Positions 1 to 9,428 of a DNA stretch of 64,000 nt are shown here, in pieces. Origin of the DNA: an uncultured Burkholderiales bacterium (lineage in GTDB: Bacteria > Pseudomonadota > Gammaproteobacteria > Burkholderiales > Burkholderiaceae_C); NCBI GenBank assembly GCA_903896615.1, contig CAITYM010000020.1, positions 81,781 through 145,780 of the forward strand, read 5' to 3'. The first letter of the stretch is position 1. Each line of letters opens with the position of its first letter. A model generated the notes under the pieces. That model worked only from the letters and a program-made list of their open reading frames with translations. It had not been told where the DNA came from and did no database searches. Position numbers and translations under genes: made by a program.

Positions 1-2
1 TG

Positions 3-125
3 GCTAACCGTTGGGCGCAGTTGTTAGCCTTAAACCGCTTGGAGAAGGTAAGGTTATTAGGAGAGCTTGATCCTTTGATCAGGCTAATAAAGATTAGAGA
101 CTTAATGAATGCGCAAAGCAGTTAG
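3..125 (+). CDS. 3' end of an unidentified gene (partial)
   Basis: An open frame enters from the left edge and ends at a TAG, giving the last 40 residues of a protein. The visible tail is leucine- and arginine-rich and looks helical; it shows no motif I recognise, so no function is given. It converges on the Bug receptor gene with only 13 bases between the two stop codons, which fits the end of a real gene. A chance open frame of this length cannot be excluded. Confidence 0.4.
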   Translation, partial: ANRWAQLLALNRLEKVRLLGELDPLIRLIKIRDLMNAQSS

Positions 126-138
126 ATTGTTCTTATAA

Positions 139-1173
139 CTACTGCGAGATATAGATCTTGTTTTTGCTTATAAGTGACTGCATTAAAAGATATTCGGAGG
201 ACATGACGTTTTTCAAAGCCTCATCCGTACCGCCCCTTAAGATCCAGCCTTGATTAAAGAGTTGTGTGCGAAGTTCACTACTTTGGAGTAATAATCTAAG
301 TTCTTTGGACAGTCTAGTTTGTGCGTCTCCAGACAATGACTTGGGACCCACTAATGCGTCCCATACCTTCAACTGTGTAGCAGCGCCGCTTAGTCCCAAT
401 TCGGTCAGAGTTGCAGTACTTGGCGCCAAAATACTCCTTCCTCCTAAAAGCCCAATGGCTTGAATCTTCTCGCCGTGAATTAAAGGCATCGCAACCCCAA
501 CGGGTACCAACGCCATTTGAATTTCGCCGGACATCAGTGCATTTAGGACACCTGGGTTACCTGGATACGGTATGTGAACAGGCTCAAATCCAGGGTTTGA
601 GGCTTTCAATGCCTCCATAGCTAAATGTGCCATTGAACCTGTCCCAACAGAACCGTAATTCCACTTTTTGCCCTGTGATTGGACAGCTTTTATGAATGCC
701 TTACCACTGGGTAAGTTAACTGAAGCAACTAATACCAGCGGACTATCGGCGATAAGTGAGATTGGAGTGAAATCTTTTAAGGGCTCAAATTCGAGAGTTG
801 GATAAAGTAATTTGGCTGTAGTCAAATTACCATTGATCATTAAGCCCAGCGTATGGTCGTCTTGAGCTTTCGATACCATCTGCGCAGCTAAATTCCCGGA
901 TACTCCGACATGATTTTCTACGATGACAGTTTGACCCAGGGATTTAGTGAGTGGTTCTGCAATTGTCCTTGCGATCATGTCGGGTGTTGAGCCTGGGGGG
1001 AATCCGACCAAGATGCGTACTGTGTGTTTAGGCCATCGATTGGTTTGCAAGTTGGGTAACTGTGAATCTAAAGCCCTCCCAGTTTGAGCAAAAGCAGGGT
1101 TCACCTTCGCCTGAGTAAAAACGACGAAAGCAAATAGCAAAACGTATTTTAATAAAATAGAGGGTTTTTTCAT
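139..1173 (-). CDS. Bug-family (TctC) periplasmic solute-binding receptor
   Basis: The protein is about 344 aa with a lysine-start signal peptide that ends near an AFAQ site (about residue 29 from this start). The mature part opens with the family hallmark (VRILVGFPPGSTPDMIAR) and continues with the YGSVGTGS-type and PVHIPYPG ligand-binding segments typical of tripartite-tricarboxylate-transporter receptors. Such proteins capture carboxylates or related small molecules in the periplasm; the ligand cannot be told from sequence. No tctA/tctB membrane genes are adjacent, so this is an orphan receptor, as is common in Burkholderiales. I chose the ATG at 1173 because the frame extends upstream only to a TTG at 1182. 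Confidence 0.9.
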   Translation of the reverse strand: MKKPSILLKYVLLFAFVVFTQAKVNPAFAQTGRALDSQLPNLQTNRWPKHTVRILVGFPPGSTPDMIARTIAEPLTKSLGQTVIVENHVGVSGNLAAQMVSKAQDDHTLGLMINGNLTTAKLLYPTLEFEPLKDFTPISLIADSPLVLVASVNLPSGKAFIKAVQSQGKKWNYGSVGTGSMAHLAMEALKASNPGFEPVHIPYPGNPGVLNALMSGEIQMALVPVGVAMPLIHGEKIQAIGLLGGRSILAPSTATLTELGLSGAATQLKVWDALVGPKSLSGDAQTRLSKELRLLLQSSELRTQLFNQGWILRGGTDEALKNVMSSEYLLMQSLISKNKIYISQ

Positions 1174-1287
1174 AATTGGCAAAGTAATGGGAGCATAACG
1201 CAGGGAATAAATACAATTAAATAATACTATTTTTATGAGTCAATTAAGTGGACTGGATAGTTAGTTGAAATAGGGATGTGGGTAAAG

Positions 1288-1337
1288 ATCTGGAGCTAGG
1301 GATCTGAAGTTAGGGACCTGAAGTTAGGGACTTGAAG
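1288..1337. repeat. 14-bp tandem repeat, about 3.6 copies
   Basis: Units of 14 bp lie head to tail at 1288-1301, 1302-1315 and 1316-1329, with a partial fourth unit to 1337. The core of units 2 and 3 is CTGAAGTTAGGG; unit 1 differs at a few positions (CTGGAGCTAGGG). The repeat sits in the spacer between the GIY-YIG-like gene and the Bug receptor gene, which are both on the minus strand. Confidence 0.85.
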
Positions 1338-1355
1338 ATTTTACGAAGTGTAGTG

Positions 1356-1682
1356 CTATGCCTGCCATACAGCGTAACCACTTTGCCTCAACCGAATAGC
1401 GAGATCAACCTCCATATAACGAGCATCCTCATAGGGCATTGGATTGAACTCGGCATATAACTCAGGCATCAAATGAAGTCCGTAGTCTTTTGCATAACGA
1501 TTGGACTGAATACCGGCCTTGTGTTTGTCAAACCGTATATCCGGATCTAATCCCGTCATGCCTACATAAACACACGGAAGTCCGGCCCTGTAGTCTGGAT
1601 TGGCTCTCAAAAAGCGTCTCACCTTTAAGACTTCCTTGGACAATTCGATGACATAGACATGATGCTTTTCTGAGAGTTTCAT
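1356..1682 (-). CDS. Small GIY-YIG-like protein
   Basis: About 108 aa. It contains VYVIELS near the start and, about 30 residues later, PCVYVGMTGLDPDIRFDKHKAG, which resembles the first strands and the following helix of GIY-YIG endonuclease domains (a VYV then YVG pair with an Arg and a His/Lys after it). The canonical 'GIY' triad is altered and the downstream catalytic Glu is not obvious, so nuclease activity is uncertain. A TTG at 1706 in the same frame could start a protein 8 residues longer; the ATG at 1682 was preferred although neither has a clear ribosome site. It follows rmuC on the same strand after about 50 bases, so the two may be co-transcribed. Confidence 0.65.
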   Translation of the reverse strand: MKLSEKHHVYVIELSKEVLKVRRFLRANPDYRAGLPCVYVGMTGLDPDIRFDKHKAGIQSNRYAKDYGLHLMPELYAEFNPMPYEDARYMEVDLAIRLRQSGYAVWQA

Positions 1683-1732
1683 GAGTGCAAGTTCGCTATT
1701 AATCAATCCAAGCTACTGCTCGGTCTCAAGCC

Positions 1733-3286
1733 CTATGGCTTAATGTGTTGCGTTGATTCTCCATCAACTTGAAGCTCATCCACTCCCTGGCTAATCGATG
1801 GGGGTAGCATTTTGGCCGGCTTAACCCCAAGTGTCATTAGCATTTGGGCTTGGCGAATCACATTTCCCCGACCGGTACTTAGTTTGCTAAATGCGCTATC
1901 GTAACTTCCCTGGGCTTGTTTTAGTTTGGTGCCCAAGGCCTCCAGGTCCTCTACAAAGCCAACTAATTTATCAAACAGTTCAGCGCCTCGGTTTGCGATG
2001 TCCTGAGCGTTCTTACTCTGGGCCTCCTGACGCCATAGGTGAGCAACCGTTCGAACCACAAATAGTAAAGTGGATGGACTTACCAATAAAACGTTTTTCT
2101 TCCAAGCTTCCATGAAAATTTCCTTGTCATGCGTGATTGCAAGCATAAAAGCCGGCTCAATTGGAACAAACATCAGTACGAAATCAAGGGACTTAATGCC
2201 GTAAAGGGATTGATAGTTTTTATTGGATAACTCTTTAATGTGATTTTTGACGGATTCAATGTGCTTTTTAGCTGCTAGCTTTCTTTGCTCGGCGTCCTCC
2301 GTAGACATAAACTCATCGTAGGCAATCAATGAAACTTTTGAGTCAATCACAAGAGAGCGTTCTTCGGGGAGGTGTATAACCACATCGGCCTGCGCTTTGC
2401 TCCCGTCCTCCCTTGTTTGGCTAACCTGAACAACGTATTCTTCGCCCTTTCGCAGCCCAGAGCCTTCCAGGACGCGTTCCAACACCAACTCCCCCCAATT
2501 ACCTTGAGTTTTGCTAGAGCCTTTAAGTGCGTTAGTCAGATTTTTAGCTTCCTCAGTTAAGTTTTGATTGAGCGTGACCAACTGCTTGACTTGCTCGGCA
2601 AGTGCAGATCGATCTTTACCTTCTTTCACATAAACGTCTTCGACCTTTGCTTGAAACTCGGTAATTTTTGTCTTTAATGGGTCTAAGAGTTGACTCAGGC
2701 GCGCTTGATTGTCTTCTGAGAATTTCTTAGATTTTTCCTCTAATATCTCTTGTGCTAAATTTTTAAATTGAATACTGAGACTCTCTTTTGCTTGATTGAG
2801 TAGTTCAATCTTTTCCCTAGCCGAATTTTTTTCGTTTTCAAGTTGAATACTTAATTTCGCTAATGTTTGATTGCTTTCATTTAAACGGCCTTTAGTGTGC
2901 TCATGTGATTCAGTTTCAAGCACTTTTGCACTGAGTGTTGATCGGTGGGCAACTTGTTCAGCTTCTAATTTAGCAAGTGCAATACTTTTTTCTTCCCGGG
3001 TTTGATTAATTTCTTTTTGTGCATTGGCAAAATCAAGTTGAAGCACTTGGATCTGGGACTTTAAATACTCCCGCTCCCGCTCTAAAACTTCAAGTCTCTC
3101 TTTAGCCAATGCCGTATTGATTGGGTTAAGTGGATCTGAATCTAGAGCGAGCCCTAAAGTGCTTGCATCCTTAGAATTTTGCTGCAATTTATGAATTAAA
3201 AATGCAACCAGTCCTATAACTAAGGAGCAAGCAATTACAACAAGAGATATGGTCAGGATGATTGGTGTTGAATTTAATTCAGGCAT
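1733..3286 (-). CDS. rmuC: RmuC-family DNA recombination protein
   Basis: 517 aa. An N-terminal membrane segment (about residues 11-33) is followed by a long coiled coil (about 55-200) rich in Glu, Lys and Leu, and then the conserved RmuC domain with the KTQGNWGELVLERVLEGSGL and DVVIHLPEERSLVIDSKVSL segments. RmuC limits DNA inversions in E. coli, and its core is related to restriction-endonuclease-fold nucleases. Length and domain order match the family. The gene lies just downstream of a quinone-oxidoreductase-like gene on the same strand (28-base gap) and upstream of the small GIY-YIG-like gene. Confidence 0.93.
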   Translation of the reverse strand: MPELNSTPIILTISLVVIACSLVIGLVAFLIHKLQQNSKDASTLGLALDSDPLNPINTALAKERLEVLEREREYLKSQIQVLQLDFANAQKEINQTREEKSIALAKLEAEQVAHRSTLSAKVLETESHEHTKGRLNESNQTLAKLSIQLENEKNSAREKIELLNQAKESLSIQFKNLAQEILEEKSKKFSEDNQARLSQLLDPLKTKITEFQAKVEDVYVKEGKDRSALAEQVKQLVTLNQNLTEEAKNLTNALKGSSKTQGNWGELVLERVLEGSGLRKGEEYVVQVSQTREDGSKAQADVVIHLPEERSLVIDSKVSLIAYDEFMSTEDAEQRKLAAKKHIESVKNHIKELSNKNYQSLYGIKSLDFVLMFVPIEPAFMLAITHDKEIFMEAWKKNVLLVSPSTLLFVVRTVAHLWRQEAQSKNAQDIANRGAELFDKLVGFVEDLEALGTKLKQAQGSYDSAFSKLSTGRGNVIRQAQMLMTLGVKPAKMLPPSISQGVDELQVDGESTQHIKP

Positions 3287-3314
3287 TTGTTGAACGGGGT
3301 TGAATCGGGAGCAA

Positions 3315-4298
3315 TTATTGACTTAGGTTTTTAAGGACCAATTTACCTTTAACACCTCGTGAACTCATTTTTGCGTAGGCCGTTTTAAGATCGGCCATAT
3401 CGGAAACACTGTCTATTAAAGGTTTGATAAGGCCTTTTTCATACCATTCCATGAGTTCTTTGAGCATTTCCTTATTTTTTTCGTACTCACGCCTGGAGAA
3501 ATCACCCCAGAACACTCCAATTACGCTGGCCCCTTTTAGAAGCATGAGATTTAGAGGAATGCTTGGGATATTGCCGCCAGCAAATCCAACGACTAAATAC
3601 CTTCCTCGCCAAGCAATTGATCGAAATGCTGGCTCTGCCCATTGGGCTCCCACGGGATCGTAAATCACGTTTGGACCTAGTCCACCCGTAAGTGCTTTGA
3701 TTTGCTCACGAAAGTCTCCTTCTGAGTAATTAATGCACTCATCTGCGCCCAGTTCTTTGCAGGTGGCGCATTTTTCGGCGTTCGATACTGCTGCTATGAC
3801 TTTTGCGCCCTTAGCCTTTGCAATTTGAATGGCTGCAGATCCAACTCCCCCCGCTGCTCCTAAAATTAGCACTGTCTCGCCTGCCTGTAACCCGCCTCGG
3901 TCAATAAGTGCGTGGTGCGAGGTCGCATAGGTCATAATAAAAGACGCGCCGTCCTCCGGTGTAAAGCGCTCGCTCAAAGGAAGACACAATTTAGCAGGAG
4001 CCAGGGTATGCGTTGCAAACCCCCCCGTACTACTTAAACAAGCCACTCGAGTCCCAATAGCTAGGCCGTTAACATCCTCGCCTACAGCACGAATAATTCC
4101 CGCATATTCAGCACCTGGAACAAATGGAAGAGGGGGTTTGAGTTGATATTTGTTCTGTACGATCAAAAGATCTGGGAAATTAAGACTTGCAGCTTCAATT
4201 TCAATTAGAACCTCCTGTGCGCCTGGCGTTGGGGTTGGGATTTCTTTTCTGATTAGGTCATCTACTCCAGTTGTTTTCTCGCATAACCATGCCAACAT
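3315..4298 (-). CDS. NADPH:quinone oxidoreductase-like MDR protein
   Basis: 327 aa, the usual length of zinc-free quinone oxidoreductases in the medium-chain dehydrogenase/reductase superfamily. Residues 1-120 form the GroES-like catalytic half (AASLNFPDLLI and PFVPGAEYAGII segments). The Rossmann half carries the nucleotide-binding motif GAAGGVGSAAIQIAKAKGA. The cysteines and histidine of the structural and catalytic zinc sites are absent. The likely reaction is NADPH-dependent reduction of quinones or enones; the exact substrate cannot be read from sequence. It is head-to-head with surE, 135 bases apart. Confidence 0.9.
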   Translation of the reverse strand: MLAWLCEKTTGVDDLIRKEIPTPTPGAQEVLIEIEAASLNFPDLLIVQNKYQLKPPLPFVPGAEYAGIIRAVGEDVNGLAIGTRVACLSSTGGFATHTLAPAKLCLPLSERFTPEDGASFIMTYATSHHALIDRGGLQAGETVLILGAAGGVGSAAIQIAKAKGAKVIAAVSNAEKCATCKELGADECINYSEGDFREQIKALTGGLGPNVIYDPVGAQWAEPAFRSIAWRGRYLVVGFAGGNIPSIPLNLMLLKGASVIGVFWGDFSRREYEKNKEMLKELMEWYEKGLIKPLIDSVSDMADLKTAYAKMSSRGVKGKLVLKNLSQ

Positions 4299-4433
4299 AT
4301 TGAATCCTTTTTATGTTTTGTAGGCCGAGTCTAAACAATACAACTTTAGACACCGCTTAAATCTTAGGAACTATTGTATTTTGCAAATAGATCACGGACT
4401 GACCCTACAATCAGGGATCAATAAAGGGTTTAG

Positions 4434-5183
4434 ATGAAAATTTTAGTTTCTAATGACGACGGTTATCAGGCTCCCGGCATAATTGCGCTTTACGAGGCTT
4501 TGAAGGATTTGGGACAAGTCGAAGTTGTCGCTCCAGAGCACAATAACAGTGCCAAGTCTAATGCTTTAACCTTAAATGCGCCTTTGTATGTCAACAAAGC
4601 GTCCAATGGGTTTCGTTATGTTAACGGTACGCCCGCAGACTGCGTCCATATCGCATTGACTGGATTGTTAGGATACAAACCTGATCTGGTGGTATCCGGG
4701 ATCAACAACGGCGCCAACATGGGGGACGATACGATCTATTCTGGTACTGTGGGTGCTGCCATGGAGGGGTATTTGATGGGAATACCTGCTGTCGCTTTCT
4801 CGCAAGTGCATAAAGGATGGGAGCACCTAGACGCTGCTGCAGCGCGCGCTCGCGCCCTAGTCTTGGAGCTGAAAGAGTCTCATATTCTAGGCTCCAAGCC
4901 CTGGCTTCTCAATGTCAACGTTCCCAACAAGCCACTTGATCAACTAGGTTCTAGTAAGATTTGTAGATTGGGGAGGAGACACGCCGCAGAACGGGTCATT
5001 ACTCAGGAGAATCCAAGGGGTGAGACCATGTACTGGATCGGTGGGGCGGGGGCAGCTAAGGATGACGCTAGTGACACAGATTTTTATGCAACCAAGCACG
5101 GACATGTATCGATTACACCTTTGCAAATTGACTTAACTGAATACGCCGAGTTAGAGTCTTGGTCAAAAGTACTGAACAAATAA
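4434..5183 (+). CDS. surE: 5'/3'-nucleotidase SurE
   Basis: 249 aa, full length for SurE. It opens with the metal-binding MKILVSNDDGYQAPGI (Asp8 and Asp9), then the NSAKSNALT segment, VSGINNGANMGDD and YSGTVGAAMEG, which build the active site. SurE is a divalent-metal-dependent phosphatase acting on nucleoside monophosphates and is classically linked to stationary-phase survival. It is first in the order surE-pcm-nlpD-rlmD, and an AAAGGG ribosome site sits 7 bases before the ATG. Confidence 0.97.
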   Translation: MKILVSNDDGYQAPGIIALYEALKDLGQVEVVAPEHNNSAKSNALTLNAPLYVNKASNGFRYVNGTPADCVHIALTGLLGYKPDLVVSGINNGANMGDDTIYSGTVGAAMEGYLMGIPAVAFSQVHKGWEHLDAAAARARALVLELKESHILGSKPWLLNVNVPNKPLDQLGSSKICRLGRRHAAERVITQENPRGETMYWIGGAGAAKDDASDTDFYATKHGHVSITPLQIDLTEYAELESWSKVLNK

Positions 5184-5251
5184 ATCAATATTTAGTAAGA
5201 GTTGGTTACGGGTGAGAAATTCTTTCATAATTAAAAAAACCTAATATTTGA

Positions 5252-6094
5252 ATGACAAAAGAGAGACCGTCATTTCCGCTAAAGCTCGATGCGCTCGAGT
5301 CTAAGAAAAACCTTGCAAACAGGACTGTCCAACTCTTTGCCCCTGTGCAGGCTAATCATCCTTTGTCCAAACTTCAAGAGCAAACCGTTCGTTCAACAAA
5401 GCCAAGTGATTTGGGGCTTGAGAGCGCTAGTGGTGTAGGGCTAGATTCTGCAACTGTTCGAGAGCATATGGTTAGAAAACTTGCTCAACAAGGCATTACG
5501 GATAACGCGGTGCTTGGTGCGATGCTAAAAGTTGAGAGGCACCGTTTTGTGGACACTGCTTTGGTCAATCAGGCCTATGAAGATACAAGTTTACCGATTG
5601 GTTTGGGCCAAACCATCTCTAAGCCTAATGTCGTAGCGCGCATGATTGAATTGCTCAGGCAAGGGAAGAGCCTGAATGCTAGTGGCAAACTAGGGCGAGT
5701 TTTAGAGATCGGCACAGGTTGCGGATATCAAGCAGCTGTATTGAGTCAGCTCTCTACTGAGGTATATAGTATCGAGCGCTTAAGGGGACTGTTCGTTCGT
5801 GCCAAAGAAAACTTACGCCCGCTTAGGATTCCAAACTTACATTTACTTTTTGGTGACGGCATGTTGGGATACGAAAAAGGTGCCCCATATGGCGGCATCA
5901 TTGCTGCAGCGGGGGGGGAGAACATTCCCGAACATTGGTTAAACCAACTTGCAGTGGGCGGGCGTATAGTGGCTCCTGTGGAAACGGGTGAGCGTACACA
6001 GACCTTGATGGTTGTTGATAAAACTGATGATGGCTTTGAGAAAACTTATCTTGAAGCGGTTCACTTTGTGCCTCTAAAATCGGGGATTAATTAA
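5252..6094 (+). CDS. pcm: Protein-L-isoaspartate O-methyltransferase
   Basis: 280 aa. The SAM-binding motif VLEIGTGCGYQAAVLSQL lies at about residues 150-167 and is preceded by the substrate-loop motif SLPIGLGQTISKP (113-125). The enzyme methylates isoaspartyl residues in aged proteins so they can be repaired. Compared with E. coli Pcm (about 208 aa) there is a roughly 65-residue N-terminal extension before the conserved core starts near residue 69; it is polar and probably disordered. The gene follows surE after 68 bases and is nearly contiguous with nlpD (2-base gap). Confidence 0.95.
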   Translation: MTKERPSFPLKLDALESKKNLANRTVQLFAPVQANHPLSKLQEQTVRSTKPSDLGLESASGVGLDSATVREHMVRKLAQQGITDNAVLGAMLKVERHRFVDTALVNQAYEDTSLPIGLGQTISKPNVVARMIELLRQGKSLNASGKLGRVLEIGTGCGYQAAVLSQLSTEVYSIERLRGLFVRAKENLRPLRIPNLHLLFGDGMLGYEKGAPYGGIIAAAGGENIPEHWLNQLAVGGRIVAPVETGERTQTLMVVDKTDDGFEKTYLEAVHFVPLKSGIN

Positions 6095-6096
6095 AA

Positions 6097-7134
6097 ATGA
6101 TCTGGAGATGCAGGATGGCACCCTTAAGTGGAAGAAATGAAGCAGATAAGAGCGATGCTCAAAAGCGGAGAAATAGCGCTTCATTAAGCACTGTTCTTTT
6201 GGGAAGCTTATGTGCTGCAGCACTTCAGGGCTGTATAAGCTCCGATATCTCAATTCCTGCCCCTGTACTTGATCACTCTATTGGAAAATCCAATTACAAA
6301 GATCCCCGTGCGAATGTAAGTGCTCGCCCACCTGCTTCGCCCGTTTCAGTACCCGTTGAGAGCCCAAACCGGCCGGGTTATTACACGGTTAAACCTGGAG
6401 ACACCATTTATCATATTTCTTTGGATCATGGTCAAAACTGGAAAGATCTTGCGAAATGGAATAATGTAGACAACCCCAATGTCATTGAGGCAGGTCGTGT
6501 ATTGAGGGTGGTGCCCCCTGAGGCAGTGGTGACAACGGAGGGAGTCGTTGTTCGCCCCGTCAACTCTCAAAATAATCCAACAACCAGCACGGGCACGATG
6601 ACAAGCGTTGGCACGTCTAGTGGCCCACAACCGCCCTCATCACTTGCAACCACACCTACTCCTACAACTCCTGCACCTATAGCGGCACCTTCTGGCACGC
6701 CAACAACCACGCCTGCAACTTCGCCAACTCTAACAAGCAATTCATCAAATAGCGACAATACAGGGGAGACTCCCAACTTTATCTGGCCATCTGTAGGAAA
6801 AGTAATCGCAACTTTTGATGAATCAAAGAACAAGGGGGTAGATATTTCCGGCAAATTAGGAGATCCAGTTTTGGCATCGGCGGATGGAAAAGTAGTCTAT
6901 TCAGGCTCAGGACTAAGGGGCTACGGTAATTTGCTCATCATCAAACACAACAACACCTATTTAAGCGCTTATGCACACAATCAAACGATTTTGGTCAAGG
7001 AAGATCAAAACGTAAAGCAGGGGCAAAAAATAGCTGAAGTTGGCAACAGTGATGCTGAGCAAGCGGAGTTGCACTTTGAGATTCGCAAGTACGGCAAGCC
7101 CGTTGACCCCCTTAAGTGGTTGCCTGCACGTTGA
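6097..7134 (+). CDS. nlpD: NlpD-like lipoprotein: LysM plus degenerate M23 domain
   Basis: 345 aa. An N-terminal signal ends in the lipobox LQGC (Cys46), so it is probably lipid-anchored. A LysM peptidoglycan-binding domain ([14 protein letters not shown], about residues 93-139) and a Thr/Pro/Ser-rich linker lead to a C-terminal M23/LytM domain (about 245-345). The zinc-binding HxxxD of active M23 peptidases is replaced by NKGVDI, although HFEIR is kept, so the domain is probably non-catalytic, as in NlpD/EnvC activators of the cell-division amidases. In many proteobacteria rpoS follows nlpD; here rlmD follows and overlaps by about 19 bases. An internal ATG at 6115 is an alternative start. 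Confidence 0.93.
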   Translation: MIWRCRMAPLSGRNEADKSDAQKRRNSASLSTVLLGSLCAAALQGCISSDISIPAPVLDHSIGKSNYKDPRANVSARPPASPVSVPVESPNRPGYYTVKPGDTIYHISLDHGQNWKDLAKWNNVDNPNVIEAGRVLRVVPPEAVVTTEGVVVRPVNSQNNPTTSTGTMTSVGTSSGPQPPSSLATTPTPTTPAPIAAPSGTPTTTPATSPTLTSNSSNSDNTGETPNFIWPSVGKVIATFDESKNKGVDISGKLGDPVLASADGKVVYSGSGLRGYGNLLIIKHNNTYLSAYAHNQTILVKEDQNVKQGQKIAEVGNSDAEQAELHFEIRKYGKPVDPLKWLPAR

Positions 7135-8615
7135 GAAAAAATTCAAAATCCAAAGCGCAAAGGACTGCCTCTAAAGCAGTTGAGTCATTGGACTTGAGCG
7201 CTATATCAACCTATCCAACTTACCTTATCGAATCCCTTGATTTAGAAGGGCGAGGAGTCAGTAGACGCGAGGACGGAAAGGTTGTATTCATAGAGGGCGC
7301 GTTGCCCTTTGAGACCGTCAAAGCACAGATCAACATACGCAAGCCCAAATGGGAGGAGGGGGTATGTGTTCAGGTTTTGAAAGAATCCTCTCAACGTGTT
7401 ACGCCTGAGTGCGCCTATTTTGGGTTAAAAAGAACCGACTGTGGTGGTTGCAAGATGCAGCATTTACACGGAGCCGCTCAAGTAGCGATTAAACAAAGAG
7501 TGCTTGAAGATAATTTGTGGCATATAGGTCGAGTAAAACCACTTGAGATCATGAGAGCTATCCATGGGCCACAGTGGGGATATCGCTATAGAGCCCGCCT
7601 GTCGGTTCGTTACGTGAAAGCGCGTGAGGGGGCGTTGGTTGGATTTCATGAACGACAAAGTCGCTATATCGCTGACATTCACTCTTGTTCGGTTTTGCCT
7701 GTGCACGTTAGTAACTTGCTGTTACCGCTGCGATCACTTATCAGTTCATTGACAGTTCGCGAGAGTTGTCCCCAAATTGAAGTGGCATGTGGGGACGAAG
7801 TAACTGCTCTTGTTCTTAGGCATTTAGCTCCGCTTGAGTCAAGTGATATTGAGATTCTGAGGGCCTTTGCAGATCAGCACAATGTTCAGTGGTGGTTGCA
7901 ACCGCAGGGAACTGACTCGCTGCACTTGATGGACGAGTCTCAACCCTCTCGCTTAGGCTACAGTATTCATGAGTTTGGTGTGCGTATGCCCTATCGCCCT
8001 GCTGACTTTACGCAGGTCAACCCGCACATCAATGAGGTCTTGGTCTCCAAGGCGATTAGGTACCTCCAGATAAAAGCGGGTGAGAGCGTTGTCGACTGGT
8101 TTTGTGGTTTGGGTAACTTTACGCTTCCCCTAGCAACCATTGCCTCCAACGTCCTTGGGGTTGAGGGTAGTGAGATACTCGTTGCACGGGCAAAAGAAAA
8201 TTTTCTGTACAACCAAGAAAGACGTTTAAAACAAGGATCTACTCCGCTTAATCCGGCTGATTTCGTTGTCCGTAATCTCTTTGATATGACGCCAGAAGCG
8301 CTTTGGGCGGACGGTACGTTTGATAAATGGCTCGTTGATCCTCCACGGGAGGGTTGCATGGCCTTGGTCAAAGCATTGGCGCAAATTAGTCAGTTGCAGA
8401 GTGTAAGAAATGACACTTCAACAACTACGAACCAGGCTGGTTGGAGGCCCCCTCGAAGAATCGTCTACGTAAGTTGTAATCCATCAACTTTGGCTCGTGA
8501 TGCGCAAATTCTGGTGAATGAGGCAGGGTATGTGTGCACGGTGGCTGGAGTGGTAAATATGTTCCCCCAAACCGCACACGTCGAGAGTATGGCCGTTTTT
8601 GACTGGCCAAGTTGA
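7116..8615 (+). CDS. rlmD: 23S rRNA (uracil-1939-C5)-methyltransferase RlmD
   Basis: 499 aa from the GTG at 7116; a TTG at 7131, just before the nlpD stop, is the alternative. An N-terminal TRAM domain (about 37-90) is followed by four cysteines that fit the [4Fe-4S] ligands (Cys99, Cys109, Cys112 in CGGC, and Cys191). The SAM-binding segment is [15 protein letters not shown], and the catalytic motif [11 protein letters not shown] places the nucleophile at Cys454, with the general base Glu in HVESM near the end. It methylates U1939 of 23S rRNA. It closes the surE-pcm-nlpD-rlmD cluster and is followed by a strong hairpin. Confidence 0.95.
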   Translation: MVACTLRKNSKSKAQRTASKAVESLDLSAISTYPTYLIESLDLEGRGVSRREDGKVVFIEGALPFETVKAQINIRKPKWEEGVCVQVLKESSQRVTPECAYFGLKRTDCGGCKMQHLHGAAQVAIKQRVLEDNLWHIGRVKPLEIMRAIHGPQWGYRYRARLSVRYVKAREGALVGFHERQSRYIADIHSCSVLPVHVSNLLLPLRSLISSLTVRESCPQIEVACGDEVTALVLRHLAPLESSDIEILRAFADQHNVQWWLQPQGTDSLHLMDESQPSRLGYSIHEFGVRMPYRPADFTQVNPHINEVLVSKAIRYLQIKAGESVVDWFCGLGNFTLPLATIASNVLGVEGSEILVARAKENFLYNQERRLKQGSTPLNPADFVVRNLFDMTPEALWADGTFDKWLVDPPREGCMALVKALAQISQLQSVRNDTSTTTNQAGWRPPRRIVYVSCNPSTLARDAQILVNEAGYVCTVAGVVNMFPQTAHVESMAVFDWPS

Positions 8616-8668
8616 ACTAATTAATATTAGATCTACGGAGCTAGAGGAACTTTATTCGATCAATGAAA

Positions 8669-8701
8669 TAGGGGGTCTATGCTCTTAGCATAGACCCCCT
8701 A
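8669..8701. terminator. Bidirectional hairpin between rlmD and the BI-1 gene
   Basis: A perfect 15-bp inverted repeat (arms 8669-8683 and 8687-8701, GGGGGTCTATGCT core) with a 3-base loop sits between the convergent rlmD and BI-1/YccA genes. No long T-run follows on either strand, so it is a strong hairpin but not a textbook intrinsic terminator; its place between convergent genes supports transcription stopping for both. Confidence 0.75.
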
Positions 8702-8735
8702 CGGTGATGTTGACCTGTGCGTAATTCAAGCAGTA

Positions 8736-9428
8736 TTAATCTCTTTCACCGCCGAGAATTCCGAGCAATGCCAAAAGACTTTGGAATACGTTGATGATGT
8801 CCAAGTAAAGCGTTAAAGTTGCAGAGATGTAGTTGGTTTCACCGCCGTCTAAAATTTGCTTTAAATCGTAAAGCATAAAAGCACTGAATATACCGATTGA
8901 GAGTACAGAAATCACCAGCATTCCCGCTGTAGAAGCTACAAAGAGGTTGATAAGACTTCCAATCATCAGCATTACAAGGCCAACAAATAACCATTTGCCC
9001 AGTGCTGAGAGGTCACGCTTGATAACGGTTGAAACACTCGCCATGAGGAAGAAAACACCTGCTGTTCCCCCAAAGGCAAGCATCACAAGTTCAGCGCCGT
9101 TTCTAAAACCAAGGACCATAGCGATCATACGAGACAACATGAGGCCCATAAAGAATGTGAAGCCAAGTAGCACGTATACGCCGGTCACGCTTTCTTTGGT
9201 GCGCTCAATAGCGTAGATGCCGCCAAAAGCGCCAACTAAAAGGAGTATTGTTCCAAGTCCACCAGAAAGTGCATAAGTTAATCCCGTTGCGATGCCAATC
9301 CATGCGCCTAAAACGGTTGGGATCATGCTGATTGCGAGCAACCAATAGGTGTTGCGCATGACACGGTTACGAGCATCTGCACTCAGCGTTTCGTAGGGAT
9401 AATCAATCGTCTGATATTGTTCATTCAT
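8736..9428 (-). CDS. Bax inhibitor-1/YccA-family membrane protein
   Basis: 230 aa with about seven hydrophobic segments and very short loops, matching the BI-1/YccA family. Family features include a polar N-terminus, small-residue-rich helices (LGTILLLVGAFGGIYAIER) and an acidic segment before the last helix (YDLKQILDGG). In E. coli, YccA modulates the FtsH protease at the inner membrane, while other members leak calcium or protons; which applies here is unknown. A GGAGATATACAG leader gives a clear ribosome site before the ATG. The gene stands alone and converges on rlmD. Confidence 0.93.
   Translation of the reverse strand: MNEQYQTIDYPYETLSADARNRVMRNTYWLLAISMIPTVLGAWIGIATGLTYALSGGLGTILLLVGAFGGIYAIERTKESVTGVYVLLGFTFFMGLMLSRMIAMVLGFRNGAELVMLAFGGTAGVFFLMASVSTVIKRDLSALGKWLFVGLVMLMIGSLINLFVASTAGMLVISVLSIGIFSAFMLYDLKQILDGGETNYISATLTLYLDIINVFQSLLALLGILGGERD

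Noticed and set aside
6567..6854. Minus-strand 95-codon frame inside nlpD
   Set aside because: Its Val/Gly-rich translation is the complement of the Thr/Pro/Ser-rich linker of nlpD, a typical low-complexity shadow.
7991..8371. Minus-strand 126-codon frame inside rlmD
   Set aside because: It is fully contained in a well-supported gene and shows no domain or ribosome site.
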